Part shown: piece by piece, positions 1 to 7,989 of the stretch
How the letters are laid out: each line of letters starts with the position of its first letter
Position numbering within the stretch: position 1 is the stretch's first letter
NCBI RefSeq assembly: GCF_016526145.1
Contig: NZ_JADDUE010000004.1
Location: forward strand, 434,001 to 498,000
Length of the DNA stretch: 64,000 nucleotides
Origin: Saccharopolyspora galaxeae
GTDB taxonomy: Bacteria; Actinomycetota; Actinomycetes; Mycobacteriales; Pseudonocardiaceae
Direction of reading: 5' to 3'
Program-made: the position numbers and the translations under genes
Notes under the pieces: model-generated
The model's database searches: none
Seen by the model: only the letters and a program-made list of their open reading frames with translations
Told to the model about the DNA's origin: nothing

Positions 1-1138
1 GCTGGGCCAGCCGCAACCCCATGTGCGCCATGTTGAACATGCCCGGGTTGTCCTCGGCGCCCAGCGCGAGCACGCGATCCGTCGGCACACCGGGCAGCAG
101 CGCTTGCGAAGAACCGTCGCCGAAGTAGTGCCGCACCAGGTCCACCGGGAAGCGATCGATGCCCGCCGGTACCGGCGTGTGCATGGTGAACACGGTGCCC
201 GCGCGCACCGCCGCGACCGCCTCGTCGAAGTCCAGCTCGCCGGTCAGCTCGCGAACCCGCTCCAGCCCGAGGAAACCGGCGTGGCCCTCGTTGGTGTGGA
301 ACACCTCCGGCTGGGCGTGCCCGGTGAGCTCGCAGTACGCGCGCACCGCCCGCACACCGCCCACGCCGGCCAGGATCTCCTGCCGGATGCGGTGGTCCGA
401 GTCGCCGCCGTAGAGCCGGTCGGTGGTGCCGCGCAGATCGTCGTCGTTCTCCGGAAGGTCGGTGTCCAGCAGCAGCAGCGGAACCCTGCCGACCTGCACC
501 TTCCAGATCCGCGCCCGCAGCAGCCGCCCGCCCGGCATCGCCACCTGCACGGTGATCGGCGCGCCGGACGGTTCGGTCAGCGTCTCCAGCGGCAGCGCGC
601 GCGGGTCCTGCACCGGGTAGTGCTCCAGCTGCCAGCCCTGCTCGGACAGCGCCTGGCGGAAGTAGCCGGAGCGGTACAGCAGCCCCACGCCGATCAGCGG
701 AACGCCCAGGTCGGAGCCGGATTTCAGGTGGTCCCCCGCGAGCACGCCGAGGCCGCCGGAGTAGTTCGGCAGCGCCTCGCTGACCCCGAACTCCATCGAG
801 AAGTACGCCACCGCCGAAGGCAGCACCGCCCCCTCGGACTGCCGCTGCTGGTACCAGCGCGGAACCGTGAGGTAGTGCCGCAGGTCGTCGTCCACGGCGC
901 GGGTGCGGGCCAGGAAGTCCTCGTCCTGGGCGAGCTCGCGCAGCCGCTGCGCCGGGACCTCCTCCAGCAGCCGCAGCGGGTCACCGCCCACCCGCGACCA
1001 GACCTCCGGGTCCACCGCAGCGAACAGGTCCTGGGTGGGCGGGTGCCAGGTCCAGCGCAGGTTCGTCGCCAGGGTGCCCAGCGCCGCCAGCGGTTCCGGC
1101 AGGTGCGCTCGAACGGTGAATCGGTGGACGGCTCTCAC
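1..1138 (-). CDS. glgP: alpha-glucan (glycogen) phosphorylase, N-terminal part, cut by window edge
   Basis: The first 379 codons are present; the C-terminus, with the PLP lysine, lies beyond base 1. The frame reads VRAVHRFTVRAHLPEPLAAL, then LATNLRWTWHP, AYFSMEFGVSEALPNYSGGL, LAGDHLKSGSDLGVPL and FHTNEGHAGFLGLERVREL. These match the DUF3417-type alpha-glucan phosphorylases, which release glucose-1-phosphate from glycogen or maltodextrin in the cytoplasm. The GTG at 1136-1138 is chosen because it opens the conserved N-terminus; no good Shine-Dalgarno is visible. The divergent neighbour is a lipoprotein peptidase, so no sugar operon can be inferred from this side. Confidence 0.9.
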   Translation of the reverse strand, partial: MRAVHRFTVRAHLPEPLAALGTLATNLRWTWHPPTQDLFAAVDPEVWSRVGGDPLRLLEEVPAQRLRELAQDEDFLARTRAVDDDLRHYLTVPRWYQQRQSEGAVLPSAVAYFSMEFGVSEALPNYSGGLGVLAGDHLKSGSDLGVPLIGVGLLYRSGYFRQALSEQGWQLEHYPVQDPRALPLETLTEPSGAPITVQVAMPGGRLLRARIWKVQVGRVPLLLLDTDLPENDDDLRGTTDRLYGGDSDHRIRQEILAGVGGVRAVRAYCELTGHAQPEVFHTNEGHAGFLGLERVRELTGELDFDEAVAAVRAGTVFTMHTPVPAGIDRFPVDLVRHYFGDGSSQALLPGVPTDRVLALGAEDNPGMFNMAHMGLRLAQ

Positions 1139-1223
1139 GGCGGGCGAGGATATCGCCCGCCGTTCGACAGCGTGTTCCGAAGCCGCAACGAGATGATCAA
1201 CTCGATGATGCGAAGCTGAGGCG

Positions 1224-2492
1224 GTGCGCGCACCACGGTTGCTGGTCCTTGCCGTCGCCCTGCTGGCGCTCGTGCTCGCAGGGTGCGCACCCGCGCGCGC
1301 ACCGCGACCGGACGCGGGCCCGCCGCGGGTGGATCCCGCGTTCGTGCACGGCACCGACGGCGGATCGATCGACCGGCTCGCCGCGAGCGTGGTCACCGAC
1401 GTGCAGGCGTACTGGTCGGCGACCTTCCCCGAGCTGTTCGGCAAGCCCTGGCACGACCTCGACGGCGGCTTCTACTCGGCCGACACCTCGGCCGCGGACA
1501 GCCGCCCGCCGCCGTGCTCCGGCACGGTGCAGAGCTTGGAGGGCAACGCGTACTACTGCGGTTCGGTCGACGCCATCGCTTGGGACCGCGGCGCGCTGCT
1601 GCCGGTGCTGCGGGAGCACTACGGGGACGCGGCGGTCGCGGTCGTGCTCGCGCACGAGCTCGGGCACGCGGTGCAGCAGCGCGCGGGCATGGACGTCGGC
1701 AGCAGCCGTGATCCGATGCGCACCGAAGCCGGAGCCGACTGCTACGCGGGGGCGTTCATGCGCTCGGCCGCCGATGGGCACGCGCCGCATCTGCGGTTCA
1801 CCGATCAGCAGCGGGACCAGGCGTTGCACGCGCTGATCGTGTTCCGGGATCCGGTCGGTGCCGGTTCGGGGGATGCGCACGGCAGCTCGTTCGACCGGAT
1901 CACCGCTTTCCAGGACGGCTACCAGCGCGGTCCCGGCCAGTGCGGGCAGGTTCCCGCGGACAGCGACCGGCTGACCAACGGACGTGCCGACGACGGCAAC
2001 CAGCGGTTCGACGATGTTCTCGCCCGGCGCCCCGGCGCGGAGTTCTTCGACGAGCTGGTCGCGGAGCCGGGCCCGGCCGCCCCGCCGATCCGGCCCGCCG
2101 AGGGTTCGGGCTGCGCTGCCGCGCCGGTGAGCTACTGCGCGGGCGGGCCTGCTGTCGTGTTCGACCGCGCCGGACTCAGCGCGCTGCACGACGACATCGG
2201 GGATCAGGCGACCGCGACGCTGCTGGCTTCGCGGCAGGCGATCGCCGCGCTGGGCGCGCTCGGCCGGCCCACCACCGGGCCCGATGCCGGGCGCGCGGCC
2301 AGTTGCCTCACCGGCGCGTACACCGCTCGGACACCGGACCTGTCGGCGGGTGACCTCGACGAAGCCGTGGAGACGTTGCTGGTCTCCGACGCCGTGTCCC
2401 GCGACGCGCAGGGCGGCCAGGCGCTCACCGGCGCGGACCGGGTCGACGCCTTCCGCACCGGCCTCACCGGCGGCCCCTCCGCCTGCCGCTGA
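1224..2492 (+). CDS. lipoprotein, putative neutral zinc metallopeptidase
   Basis: This 422-residue protein begins with a lipoprotein signal peptide (hydrophobic stretch ending LALVLAGC), so it should be anchored outside the cell. Around residues 142-152 it has AHELGHAVQQ, the HExxH zinc site, followed by a possible third ligand region at EAGADCYAG, the pattern of YpfJ-like predicted neutral zinc metallopeptidases. Several cysteines suggest disulfides. The GTG at 1224 follows an AGCTGAGG Shine-Dalgarno-like stretch. The substrate is unknown. It is a single-gene unit divergent from glgP. Confidence 0.75.
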   Translation: MRAPRLLVLAVALLALVLAGCAPARAPRPDAGPPRVDPAFVHGTDGGSIDRLAASVVTDVQAYWSATFPELFGKPWHDLDGGFYSADTSAADSRPPPCSGTVQSLEGNAYYCGSVDAIAWDRGALLPVLREHYGDAAVAVVLAHELGHAVQQRAGMDVGSSRDPMRTEAGADCYAGAFMRSAADGHAPHLRFTDQQRDQALHALIVFRDPVGAGSGDAHGSSFDRITAFQDGYQRGPGQCGQVPADSDRLTNGRADDGNQRFDDVLARRPGAEFFDELVAEPGPAAPPIRPAEGSGCAAAPVSYCAGGPAVVFDRAGLSALHDDIGDQATATLLASRQAIAALGALGRPTTGPDAGRAASCLTGAYTARTPDLSAGDLDEAVETLLVSDAVSRDAQGGQALTGADRVDAFRTGLTGGPSACR

Positions 2493-2568
2493 TCCGCCTG
2501 ACCGCTGATCCGCTTGCCGCTCACTCGCCTGCCGCTGACCTGCTCACCGGTTTGCGAGCAGCTTTTCC

Positions 2569-2619
2569 GAGCGAACGGCCTGTTCGCCCAACCTATTCGG
2601 ACCAACGGTCCGTTCGCTC
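2569..2619 (+). repeat. 51-bp near-palindromic intergenic repeat, copy A
   Basis: It starts GAGCGAACGG and ends CCGTTCGCTC, a perfect 10-bp outer inverted repeat around a degenerate inner palindrome. It lies 77 bases after the peptidase stop codon. Three further copies of exactly 51 bp lie at 5498, 7764 and 22882. A more degenerate half-copy may start at 2689. Confidence 0.8.
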
Positions 2620-2760
2620 GAAGTCGATCGCGCGCACGCGGACCGCGCCGACACGCCGACGCACCACCCTGACCGGGCAGCTCGAACCGGGTGAACGATC
2701 TGCTCGCCCGACAAGACCGGACTCGGGGTGACCAGATGGCGGGACCGGCAACGGCGGATG

Positions 2761-2790
2761 TTGGTCCCGCCGAGGGCGTCGTGCCAGGAT
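2761..2790 (+). promoter_or_regulatory. candidate promoter for the cysteine dioxygenase leader transcript
   Basis: TTGGTC (2761-2766) and CAGGAT (2785-2790) are spaced 18 bp apart. The hexamer CAGGAT ends 7 bases before the GTG of the leader ORF at 2798, so the transcript could begin on that GTG (leaderless leader peptide). The -10 departs from TANNNT, so support is moderate. Confidence 0.35.
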
Positions 2791-2797
2791 CGCGGCC

Positions 2798-2869
2798 GTG
2801 CCGGATTCGTTCCTGACCCGCGACCGCGTGGTCGACCTGTTCCTGGTCGTCACGTCGGCCTGTCACTGA
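2798..2869 (+). CDS. putative cysteine-ending leader peptide (uORF)
   Basis: A 23-codon ORF starts with GTG, runs through LTRDRVVDLFLVVTSACH and stops at TGA 2867-2869. It resembles from memory the short actinomycete leader peptides with an LTRR..(V/I)DL....SA.C pattern, found upstream of sulfur-metabolism genes. A single Cys codon sits two codons before the stop. It lies 171 bases before cysteine dioxygenase and 7 bases after a -10-like hexamer. Ribosome stalling or release at the Cys codon could report cysteine supply. Function is inferred; no peptide evidence exists here. Confidence 0.55.
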   Translation: MPDSFLTRDRVVDLFLVVTSACH

Positions 2870-3005
2870 CGCGCCAGTCCCCGCGACCTACCGGGTCGAC
2901 GGCGCGGCACCGCGAACCTTCCGCCACGAGCCCGCCCGCGCACGCTCGCCGCCCAGCTCCACGAGCACCGGACCGAAGCAGCCGGGCGCGCCCGCGCACG
3001 TCGAT

Positions 3006-3036
3006 CCGTTCCGAGCACCTGCGAACGAACGGAACG
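3006..3036 (+). promoter_or_regulatory. possible SD-sequestering hairpin before cysteine dioxygenase
   Basis: CGTTCC (3007-3012) can pair with GGAACG (3031-3036), and CCGTTC (3006-3011) with GAACGG (3027-3032). The only Shine-Dalgarno-like sequence for the ATG at 3041 (GGAA) lies in the downstream arm. The stems are short (6 bp), so this is a suggestion only. Confidence 0.25.
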
Positions 3037-3040
3037 AAGC

Positions 3041-3631
3041 ATGTCCGCACCAACGCACATCTCCCAGTACACCCCGACCGAAGAGATCCCCGAACTCGGC
3101 GCGTACGAACTGCACCCGGGCATCGACTCGCCGCTGCTGCGCGATTCGATCCGGCCGGACCACGACCTGTGGACGCCGCGCGAGCTGCGCGACCTCACCC
3201 ACCTGGTGATCACCGAACTGACCGGCTCGCTGCTGGACATCGTCCGGATCGACGAGCGGGAGCGCTGGTGGGCGCGGCTCGGCCTGACCGCGGGCGTCGA
3301 GCTGTGGCTGCTGTCCTGGGCTCCCGGGCAGGGCACCGAACCGCACGACCACGGCGGCGCGTCCGGCTCGTTCGCGGTGCTGTTCGGCGAGGTCCGGGAG
3401 GACTACCGCTACCCGGCCGGGCCGGTGCGCACCAGGAGCCACGAGCTGGGCGACTCCATCGGCTTCGGCGCGGGCCGGGCTCACCAGGTGCGCAACACCA
3501 GCACGGTGAACTCGGCGAGCGTGCACGCCTACTCGCCGCCGCTGCTGTCGGTGCGGCACTACACCGACCTGGCCGATGTGCCCGACGAGACCCCGGCGCC
3601 CGCCGGGCCGATCCGGAGGGAGCTCGGATGA
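3041..3631 (+). CDS. cysteine dioxygenase
   Basis: This 196-residue protein is of the bacterial cysteine dioxygenase (cupin) type, oxidising L-cysteine with O2 to cysteine sulfinate. Iron ligands are visible in EPHDHGGASG (two His) and in the later VHAYSPPL segment (third His); GRAHQVRN lies between them. The ATG at 3041 has only a weak GGAACGAAGC Shine-Dalgarno that may be occluded. The downstream rhodanese gene overlaps its stop by 4 bases, so the two are co-translated. A cysteine-ending leader peptide precedes it, pointing to control by cysteine. Divergent or upstream sulfur genes are absent. Confidence 0.9.
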   Translation: MSAPTHISQYTPTEEIPELGAYELHPGIDSPLLRDSIRPDHDLWTPRELRDLTHLVITELTGSLLDIVRIDERERWWARLGLTAGVELWLLSWAPGQGTEPHDHGGASGSFAVLFGEVREDYRYPAGPVRTRSHELGDSIGFGAGRAHQVRNTSTVNSASVHAYSPPLLSVRHYTDLADVPDETPAPAGPIRRELG

Positions 3632-4062
3632 GCGAGGTACCCGTGCAACGCACCCCGGACCCCGGTCCGTACGGCATCGACCACCTGCTGACCGACGCGC
3701 GCAGCGAACTGGACCGCGTCGGCCCGCAGCAGGCCGCCGAGCTGCAACGGCGCGGCGCGCTGCTGATCGACATCCGGCCGCAGTCGAACCGGCTGGCCGA
3801 AGGCGAGATCCCGGGTGCGCTGACCGTCGAACGGATCGTGCTGGAGTGGCGGCTGGACCCCTCCAGCCCGCACCGGCTCGACGGGCTGCGCACCGACCAG
3901 CCGGTGGTCCTGGTGTGCAACGAGGGCTACGCCTCCAGCCTCGCCGCGGCGCAGGCCCGCGAGCTCGGGCTGGGCCGGGCCACCGACCTGGTCGGCGGTT
4001 TCCGCGCCTGGGCGGGCGCCGGGCTGCCCGTCGTCGAAGGCGGTAGCGCCCCGGTGGGCTGA
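3628..4062 (+). CDS. rhodanese-like domain protein
   Basis: This 144-residue single-domain rhodanese has the active-site loop VLVCNEGYASSLAA with the catalytic Cys, and the rhodanese motifs LIDIRPQSNR near the N-terminus and GGFRAWAGAGLPV at the end. Family members move sulfane sulfur through a Cys persulfide. The ATG at 3628 overlaps the cysteine dioxygenase TGA (ATGA) and follows GGAGGGAG, a strong coupled start. The pairing suggests handling of sulfur released during cysteine breakdown. An intrinsic terminator follows. Confidence 0.9.
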   Translation: MSEVPVQRTPDPGPYGIDHLLTDARSELDRVGPQQAAELQRRGALLIDIRPQSNRLAEGEIPGALTVERIVLEWRLDPSSPHRLDGLRTDQPVVLVCNEGYASSLAAAQARELGLGRATDLVGGFRAWAGAGLPVVEGGSAPVG

Positions 4063-4080
4063 CGTACGACCGCTAGATCG

Positions 4081-4118
4081 CAGGGCGCTCTCCGGGACGG
4101 GGAGCGCCCTGCTCGTTT
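4081..4118 (+). terminator. intrinsic terminator of the CDO-rhodanese operon
   Basis: CAGGGCGCTC (4081-4090) pairs with GAGCGCCCTG (4102-4111), a perfect 10-bp stem, followed by CTCGTTTTC. It lies 18 bases after the rhodanese stop. Confidence 0.85.
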
Positions 4119-4206
4119 TCCGGGCAGATATGGGGTTCGTCCGGAGGGAGCGATCCGCCGGTCCCGCGATGATCAGATCTACGCACATCCCTTCAGGAGG
4201 AACCGC

Positions 4207-4530
4207 ATGACCGCTTCGCCCCGCAAATCCCCCGTGACGATGTTCGCGGACCAGCGCACCGTCGTCACCGTCACCGGGAGCCTCGACGCCACGACCGCGC
4301 CTGACCTGGAACGCCTCGTCGCCGACAACCGCGCGCCGAACCAGGTGGTGGTGCTGGAGCTGTCGGGCATCGAGCAGCTCACCGCGGACGGAGTCGCCGC
4401 GCTCGTCCGGATCCGCGAACGGCTCGAAGCACCGTTGGACGAACCTCGGCTGGTGCTCAACGAGATCGGCACGGCCGCGCTGGCCGAGGCAGGCGAGGCC
4501 GATCGGTTCACGCACGTCCAACACACGTAG
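4207..4530 (+). CDS. STAS-domain protein, anti-sigma factor antagonist-like
   Basis: The 107-residue protein has the STAS fold pattern: VVTVTGSLDATTAPDLERLV, then VVVLELSGIEQLTADGVAALVRI. Classical antagonists (SpoIIAA/RsbV) carry a phosphorylatable Ser in a DSSG-like turn; here the turn reads TADG, so the usual phosphoserine is absent and regulation may be different or lost. AGGAGG at 4196-4201 sits 5 bases before the ATG. It is monocistronic by position, between a terminator and an ABC ATPase gene, and no anti-sigma partner is adjacent. Confidence 0.75.
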   Translation: MTASPRKSPVTMFADQRTVVTVTGSLDATTAPDLERLVADNRAPNQVVVLELSGIEQLTADGVAALVRIRERLEAPLDEPRLVLNEIGTAALAEAGEADRFTHVQHT

Positions 4531-4696
4531 CCGCCGCTGAGCCCGGCCGGTGACCGGCTCCCGCGCGCCGCCGCGCACCGCACGGCCCCGCCGCGAGCAC
4601 GCAGCGCCGAACCGGAAGAATGTTCACCCGGAGGGGACCGCCGGGCGGTCCGAACGGCGCTGGAGCGTAGCGGCCGGCGAACGGCTGGAGGTGGAC

Positions 4697-5485
4697 GTGG
4701 ACGACCTGGTCATCCGGATGGACGGCGTCGGGGTCCGACGGGGCGGCACCGCGCTGGTGTCCGACGTGGACTGGTCGGTGGAGCTCGACGAGCGGTGGGT
4801 CGTGCTCGGCCCCAACGGCGCGGGCAAGACCACGCTGCTCAAGCTCGCGGGCGCCGAGGGCCATCCGTCGCAGGGCACCGTGGACGTGCTCGGCGAACGG
4901 CTGGGCCGCACCAACGTTTTCGAGCTGCGCCCGCGCATCGGCCTGTGCTCGGCGGCGCTGGCCGGCCGGATGCCCGGCGACGAGCAGGTGCGCGACGTCG
5001 TGGTCAGCGCCGGCTACTCGGTCGTGGGCCGCTGGCGCGAGGAGTACGACGCGATGGACACCGAGCGGGCGGCGGAACTGCTGGACCTGCTCGGCGTCGC
5101 GCACCTGGCCGAGCGCAGCTTCGGCACGCTCTCCGAGGGCGAGCGCAAGCGCGTGCTGATCTCCCGCGCCCTGATGACCGATCCGGAGCTGCTGCTGCTG
5201 GACGAGCCCGCCGCCGGCCTCGACCTCGGCGGGCGGGAGGACCTGGTCGGGCGGCTGTCCGCGCTCGCGATGGATCCGGACGCCCCAGCATCGGTGCTGG
5301 TCACCCACCACGTCGAGGAGATCCCGCCGGGCTTCACGCACGGCCTGATGATCCGCGACGGCGCGGTGGTCGCCCAGGGGCTGCTGGAAGACGTGCTCAC
5401 CGAGGACAACCTGTCCAAGACCTTCGACCAGGACTTGGAGCTGCAGCGCAGCGGCGACCGCTACTTCGCCCGCAGGCGCGCCTGA
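4697..5485 (+). CDS. ABC transporter ATP-binding protein
   Basis: The 262-residue ATPase shows Walker A GPNGAGKTTLL, signature LSEGERKRV, Walker B LLLLDEPAAGLDLGG and switch His in VLVTHHVEEI. It resembles YlmA/ModF-like soluble ATPases, with no permease next door, so a transport role is unproven. The frame is open upstream to 4550, but GTG 4697 is preferred because GGAGG at 4687-4691 lies 5 bases before it; GTG 4691 is the alternative. Repeat copy B follows 13 bases after the stop. Confidence 0.85.
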   Translation: MDDLVIRMDGVGVRRGGTALVSDVDWSVELDERWVVLGPNGAGKTTLLKLAGAEGHPSQGTVDVLGERLGRTNVFELRPRIGLCSAALAGRMPGDEQVRDVVVSAGYSVVGRWREEYDAMDTERAAELLDLLGVAHLAERSFGTLSEGERKRVLISRALMTDPELLLLDEPAAGLDLGGREDLVGRLSALAMDPDAPASVLVTHHVEEIPPGFTHGLMIRDGAVVAQGLLEDVLTEDNLSKTFDQDLELQRSGDRYFARRRA

Positions 5486-5497
5486 GCGCTTCTCGCC

Positions 5498-5548
5498 GAG
5501 TGAACGGGCTCTTCACCCAACCCAGTGGGCCCAGCGGTCCGTTCGCGA
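5498..5548 (+). repeat. 51-bp near-palindromic intergenic repeat, copy B
   Basis: It starts GAGTGAACGG, contains CCCAACCCAGTGGG and TCCGTTCGC near its end. It aligns base for base with the copies at 2569, 7764 and 22882. It lies 13 bases after the ABC ATPase stop, so it may act in 3'-end formation. Confidence 0.8.
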
Positions 5549-5643
5549 CGGCCGGGCGGCCGATTGAGATCGATGACACTGACGCTGTCGTGGTCAGCGG
5601 GATAGCCTCCCCGCGAGCAGCAGTTCGACGAGGAGGTTGCGGC

Positions 5644-6426
5644 GTGGGCGAATTCGTCCGGTTCGAAGCAGCAGGCGCGATCGGCACCATCCGGCTGGAC
5701 CGGCCGCCGATGAACGCGCTGAACCAGCAGATCGAGACCGAACTCAAGGAAGCCGCGGCCGAGGCCACCGAGCGCTCCGATGTCCGCGCCGTGATCGTGC
5801 ACGGTGGCGAGAAGGTCTTCGCCGCCGGTGCCGACATCAAGGAGATGGCCGAGAAGTCCTACGCGGACATGGCCACCAAGGAGCAGCACGGCCTGTCCGC
5901 GGCGATGAGCGCGATCGGGGCCATCCCGAAACCGACGGTCGCCGCGATCACCGGCTACGCCCTCGGCGGCGGCCTGGAGCTGGCGCTGAGCTGCGACCGC
6001 CGGGTCCTCGGCGACAACGCCAAGGTCGGGCAGCCGGAGATCCAGCTCGGCGTGATCCCCGGCGCGGGCGGCACCCAGCGGCTGGCCCGGCTGATCGGGC
6101 CGAGCAAGGCCAAGGACCTCATCTACACCGGCCGGTTCGTCCGCTCCGACGAGGCGCTGCGGATCGGCCTGGTCGACGAGGTGGTGCCCGCCGACGACGT
6201 GTACCCGGCCGCGCAGCGCTGGGTGGAGCAGTTCGCGAACGGTCCGGCGCGTGCGCTGGCCGCGGCCAAGACGGCCGTCGACCGCGGGCTCGAGGTGGAC
6301 CTGGAGACCGGGCTGCAGCTGGAGACCCAGGTGTTCACCGCGTTGTTCGCCACCGAGGACCAGAAGACCGGGATGCGTTCGTTCGTGGAGAACGGGCCGG
6401 GCAAGGCCGAGTTCACCGGCCGGTGA
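5644..6426 (+). CDS. enoyl-CoA hydratase/isomerase family protein
   Basis: The 260-residue crotonase-fold protein should hydrate enoyl-CoA in beta-oxidation. Visible motifs are the oxyanion-hole region FAAGADIKEM, GYALGGGLELALSCD, and PEIQLGVIPGAGGTQRL with the catalytic Glu region, then the C-terminal FVENGPGKAEFTGR. The length is typical. GTG 5644 is preceded by GAGGAGG at 5630-5636 with 7-base spacing, so it outranks any upstream start in the open frame. Neighbours do not form a fatty-acid operon. Confidence 0.9.
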   Translation: MGEFVRFEAAGAIGTIRLDRPPMNALNQQIETELKEAAAEATERSDVRAVIVHGGEKVFAAGADIKEMAEKSYADMATKEQHGLSAAMSAIGAIPKPTVAAITGYALGGGLELALSCDRRVLGDNAKVGQPEIQLGVIPGAGGTQRLARLIGPSKAKDLIYTGRFVRSDEALRIGLVDEVVPADDVYPAAQRWVEQFANGPARALAAAKTAVDRGLEVDLETGLQLETQVFTALFATEDQKTGMRSFVENGPGKAEFTGR

Positions 6427-6558
6427 CCGGAAGTGGCGGGCCGGGGTCGCCCGGCCCGCCCGAGTACGTCCACGATGCCGCGGCCTTCGGGTAGCCGTCG
6501 GCGGAGTTCGGTCACGAAGAAGGCTCACCACGGCCGGAACGCGGGTCGGAATCGGCTG

Positions 6559-6620
6559 TGCCCTTCGCAATAGCAGCTGCGCCCTTCGCAACAGCAGGTC
6601 GCGCACTTCGCGAATGGCGG
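6559..6620. repeat. short degenerate tandem repeat, about 21-bp period
   Basis: CCCTTCGCAA followed by AGCAG occurs at 6561 and again at 6582; a third, weaker copy (CACTTCGCGAA) starts near 6604. The array lies in the 263-base gap upstream of the methyltransferase gene at 6690; nothing else is evident in that gap. Confidence 0.55.
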
Positions 6621-6689
6621 CTCGGGCCGCGCAAGCAGCACCATGGCTCGAGCCACCCATCGCCGCGGCCGCCGCGGGAGGACGCACAC

Positions 6690-7673
6690 GTGAGCACCGA
6701 AGCCCCGCGCGATCCGACGCCGCACCCGCACGCCACCGCCGGAGAGGTACGAGCGGCGGGCGCCGACCCGAAACTCGCCAACGTGCTCTACCACGACTGG
6801 GAAGCACGCACCTACGACGAGAAGTGGTCGATCTCCTACGACCGGCGCTGCGTGGACTACGCGGTCGGCCGGTTCCGCGCGGCCACCGGCGGCACCGGCG
6901 CGCACCGGCACGCGCTGGAACTGGGCTGCGGCACCGGCTTCTTCCTGCTGAACCTGATGCAGGGCGGCATCGCCGAACGCGGCTCGGTCACCGATCTGTC
7001 CCCCGGCATGGTCGAGGTCGCGCTGCGCAACGCGGCCTCGCTCGGGCTGAGCGTGGACGGCCGGGTCTGCGACGCCGAGCGGATCCCGTACGGCGACGAG
7101 GGCTTCGACCTCGTGGTCGGGCACGCCGTGCTGCACCACGTCCCGGACGTGCCCGCGGCGATGCGCGAAGTGCTGCGAGTGCTCAAACCCGGCGGCCGGT
7201 TCGTGTTCGCGGGCGACCCGACGCGCATCGGAGATTTCTACGCGCGTCGGCTGGGGCGGCTGACGTGGTGGCTGACCGCGAACGCCACCGAGCTGGCGCC
7301 GTCTTGGCGCCGCCCGCGGCCGGAGCCGGACGAGTCGTCCCGGGCCGCGGCTTTGGAGGCGGTCGTGGACGTGCACACGTTCGTGCCGTCCGAGCTGGAG
7401 CGGATGGCGCTCGGCGCGGGCGCGGCGGACGTGCGGGCCACGACCGAGGAGCTGTCGGCCGCGGTGTTCGGCTGGCCGGTGCGCACCTTCGAAGCCGCCG
7501 TGGCCGCGGACAAGCTCGGCCGGGCTTGGAGCATGTTCGCCTACCGCGCCTGGCAGCAGCTGTCCTGGGTGGACGCGAACCTGCTGGCGAAGCTGCTGCC
7601 GCGCGACCTGTTCTACAACGTGCTGATCACCGGCAGGAAACCGGATTCCACCGCCGCCTTCGAGCCCGGTTGA
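6690..7673 (+). CDS. class I SAM-dependent methyltransferase
   Basis: The 327-residue enzyme has motif I ALELGCGTGFFLLNLMQGG, the acidic motif SVTDLSPGMVE, CDAERIPYGDEGFDLVVGHAVLHH and LRVLKPGGRFVFAGDP, all typical of small-molecule methyltransferases. The C-terminal third is a longer helical region (AYRAWQQLSWVD, LLPRDLFYNVLITGRKP). The substrate cannot be told. GTG 6690 follows GGGAGGA at the right spacing; the frame is open further upstream but without a better start. Repeat copy C follows. Confidence 0.85.
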   Translation: MSTEAPRDPTPHPHATAGEVRAAGADPKLANVLYHDWEARTYDEKWSISYDRRCVDYAVGRFRAATGGTGAHRHALELGCGTGFFLLNLMQGGIAERGSVTDLSPGMVEVALRNAASLGLSVDGRVCDAERIPYGDEGFDLVVGHAVLHHVPDVPAAMREVLRVLKPGGRFVFAGDPTRIGDFYARRLGRLTWWLTANATELAPSWRRPRPEPDESSRAAALEAVVDVHTFVPSELERMALGAGAADVRATTEELSAAVFGWPVRTFEAAVAADKLGRAWSMFAYRAWQQLSWVDANLLAKLLPRDLFYNVLITGRKPDSTAAFEPG

Positions 7674-7675
7674 CG

Positions 7676-7715
7676 GACTCCTTCGCTCGACCCCGGACGA
7701 ACGCCCCTTTCGCTC
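7676..7715 (+). repeat. degenerate partial copy of the 51-bp repeat
   Basis: The end reads CGAACGCCCCTTTCGCTC, like the right arm of the 51-bp element, just after the methyltransferase stop. Similarity of the left part is poor, so it may be a decayed copy. Confidence 0.3.
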
Positions 7716-7763
7716 CGCGACGACACGTCCCGCGCGGGCGTGTCGGCTACCCCGGCACGTTCC

Positions 7764-7814
7764 GAGTGAAAGTCGCCTTCGCCCAATCTATTGGGGCGAG
7801 CGGTCCGTTCACTC
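7764..7814 (+). repeat. 51-bp near-palindromic intergenic repeat, copy C
   Basis: It starts GAGTGAAAG and ends CCGTTCACTC. The centre CGCCCAATCTATTGGGGCG is itself a near-perfect hairpin. It lies in the 316-base gap (7674-7989) between two methyltransferase genes; the rest of the gap shows only the degenerate partial copy. Confidence 0.8.
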
Positions 7815-7989
7815 CAGAGGCCGTGCGCCTGCTCGGGTAGTGCCCGCGCGTGTCGGCCTCGCAGGTGCCTCACGAGCGAGCGGGGCAGTTGGCTTGTTCC
7901 AGCGGGACGAACCTCATCGCGGGCGCGGGTGCGGAACACGGGCCGGTTAGAGTGCTGCGGGTCCGGACGCGAGCGGTGGAGGAATCCGG

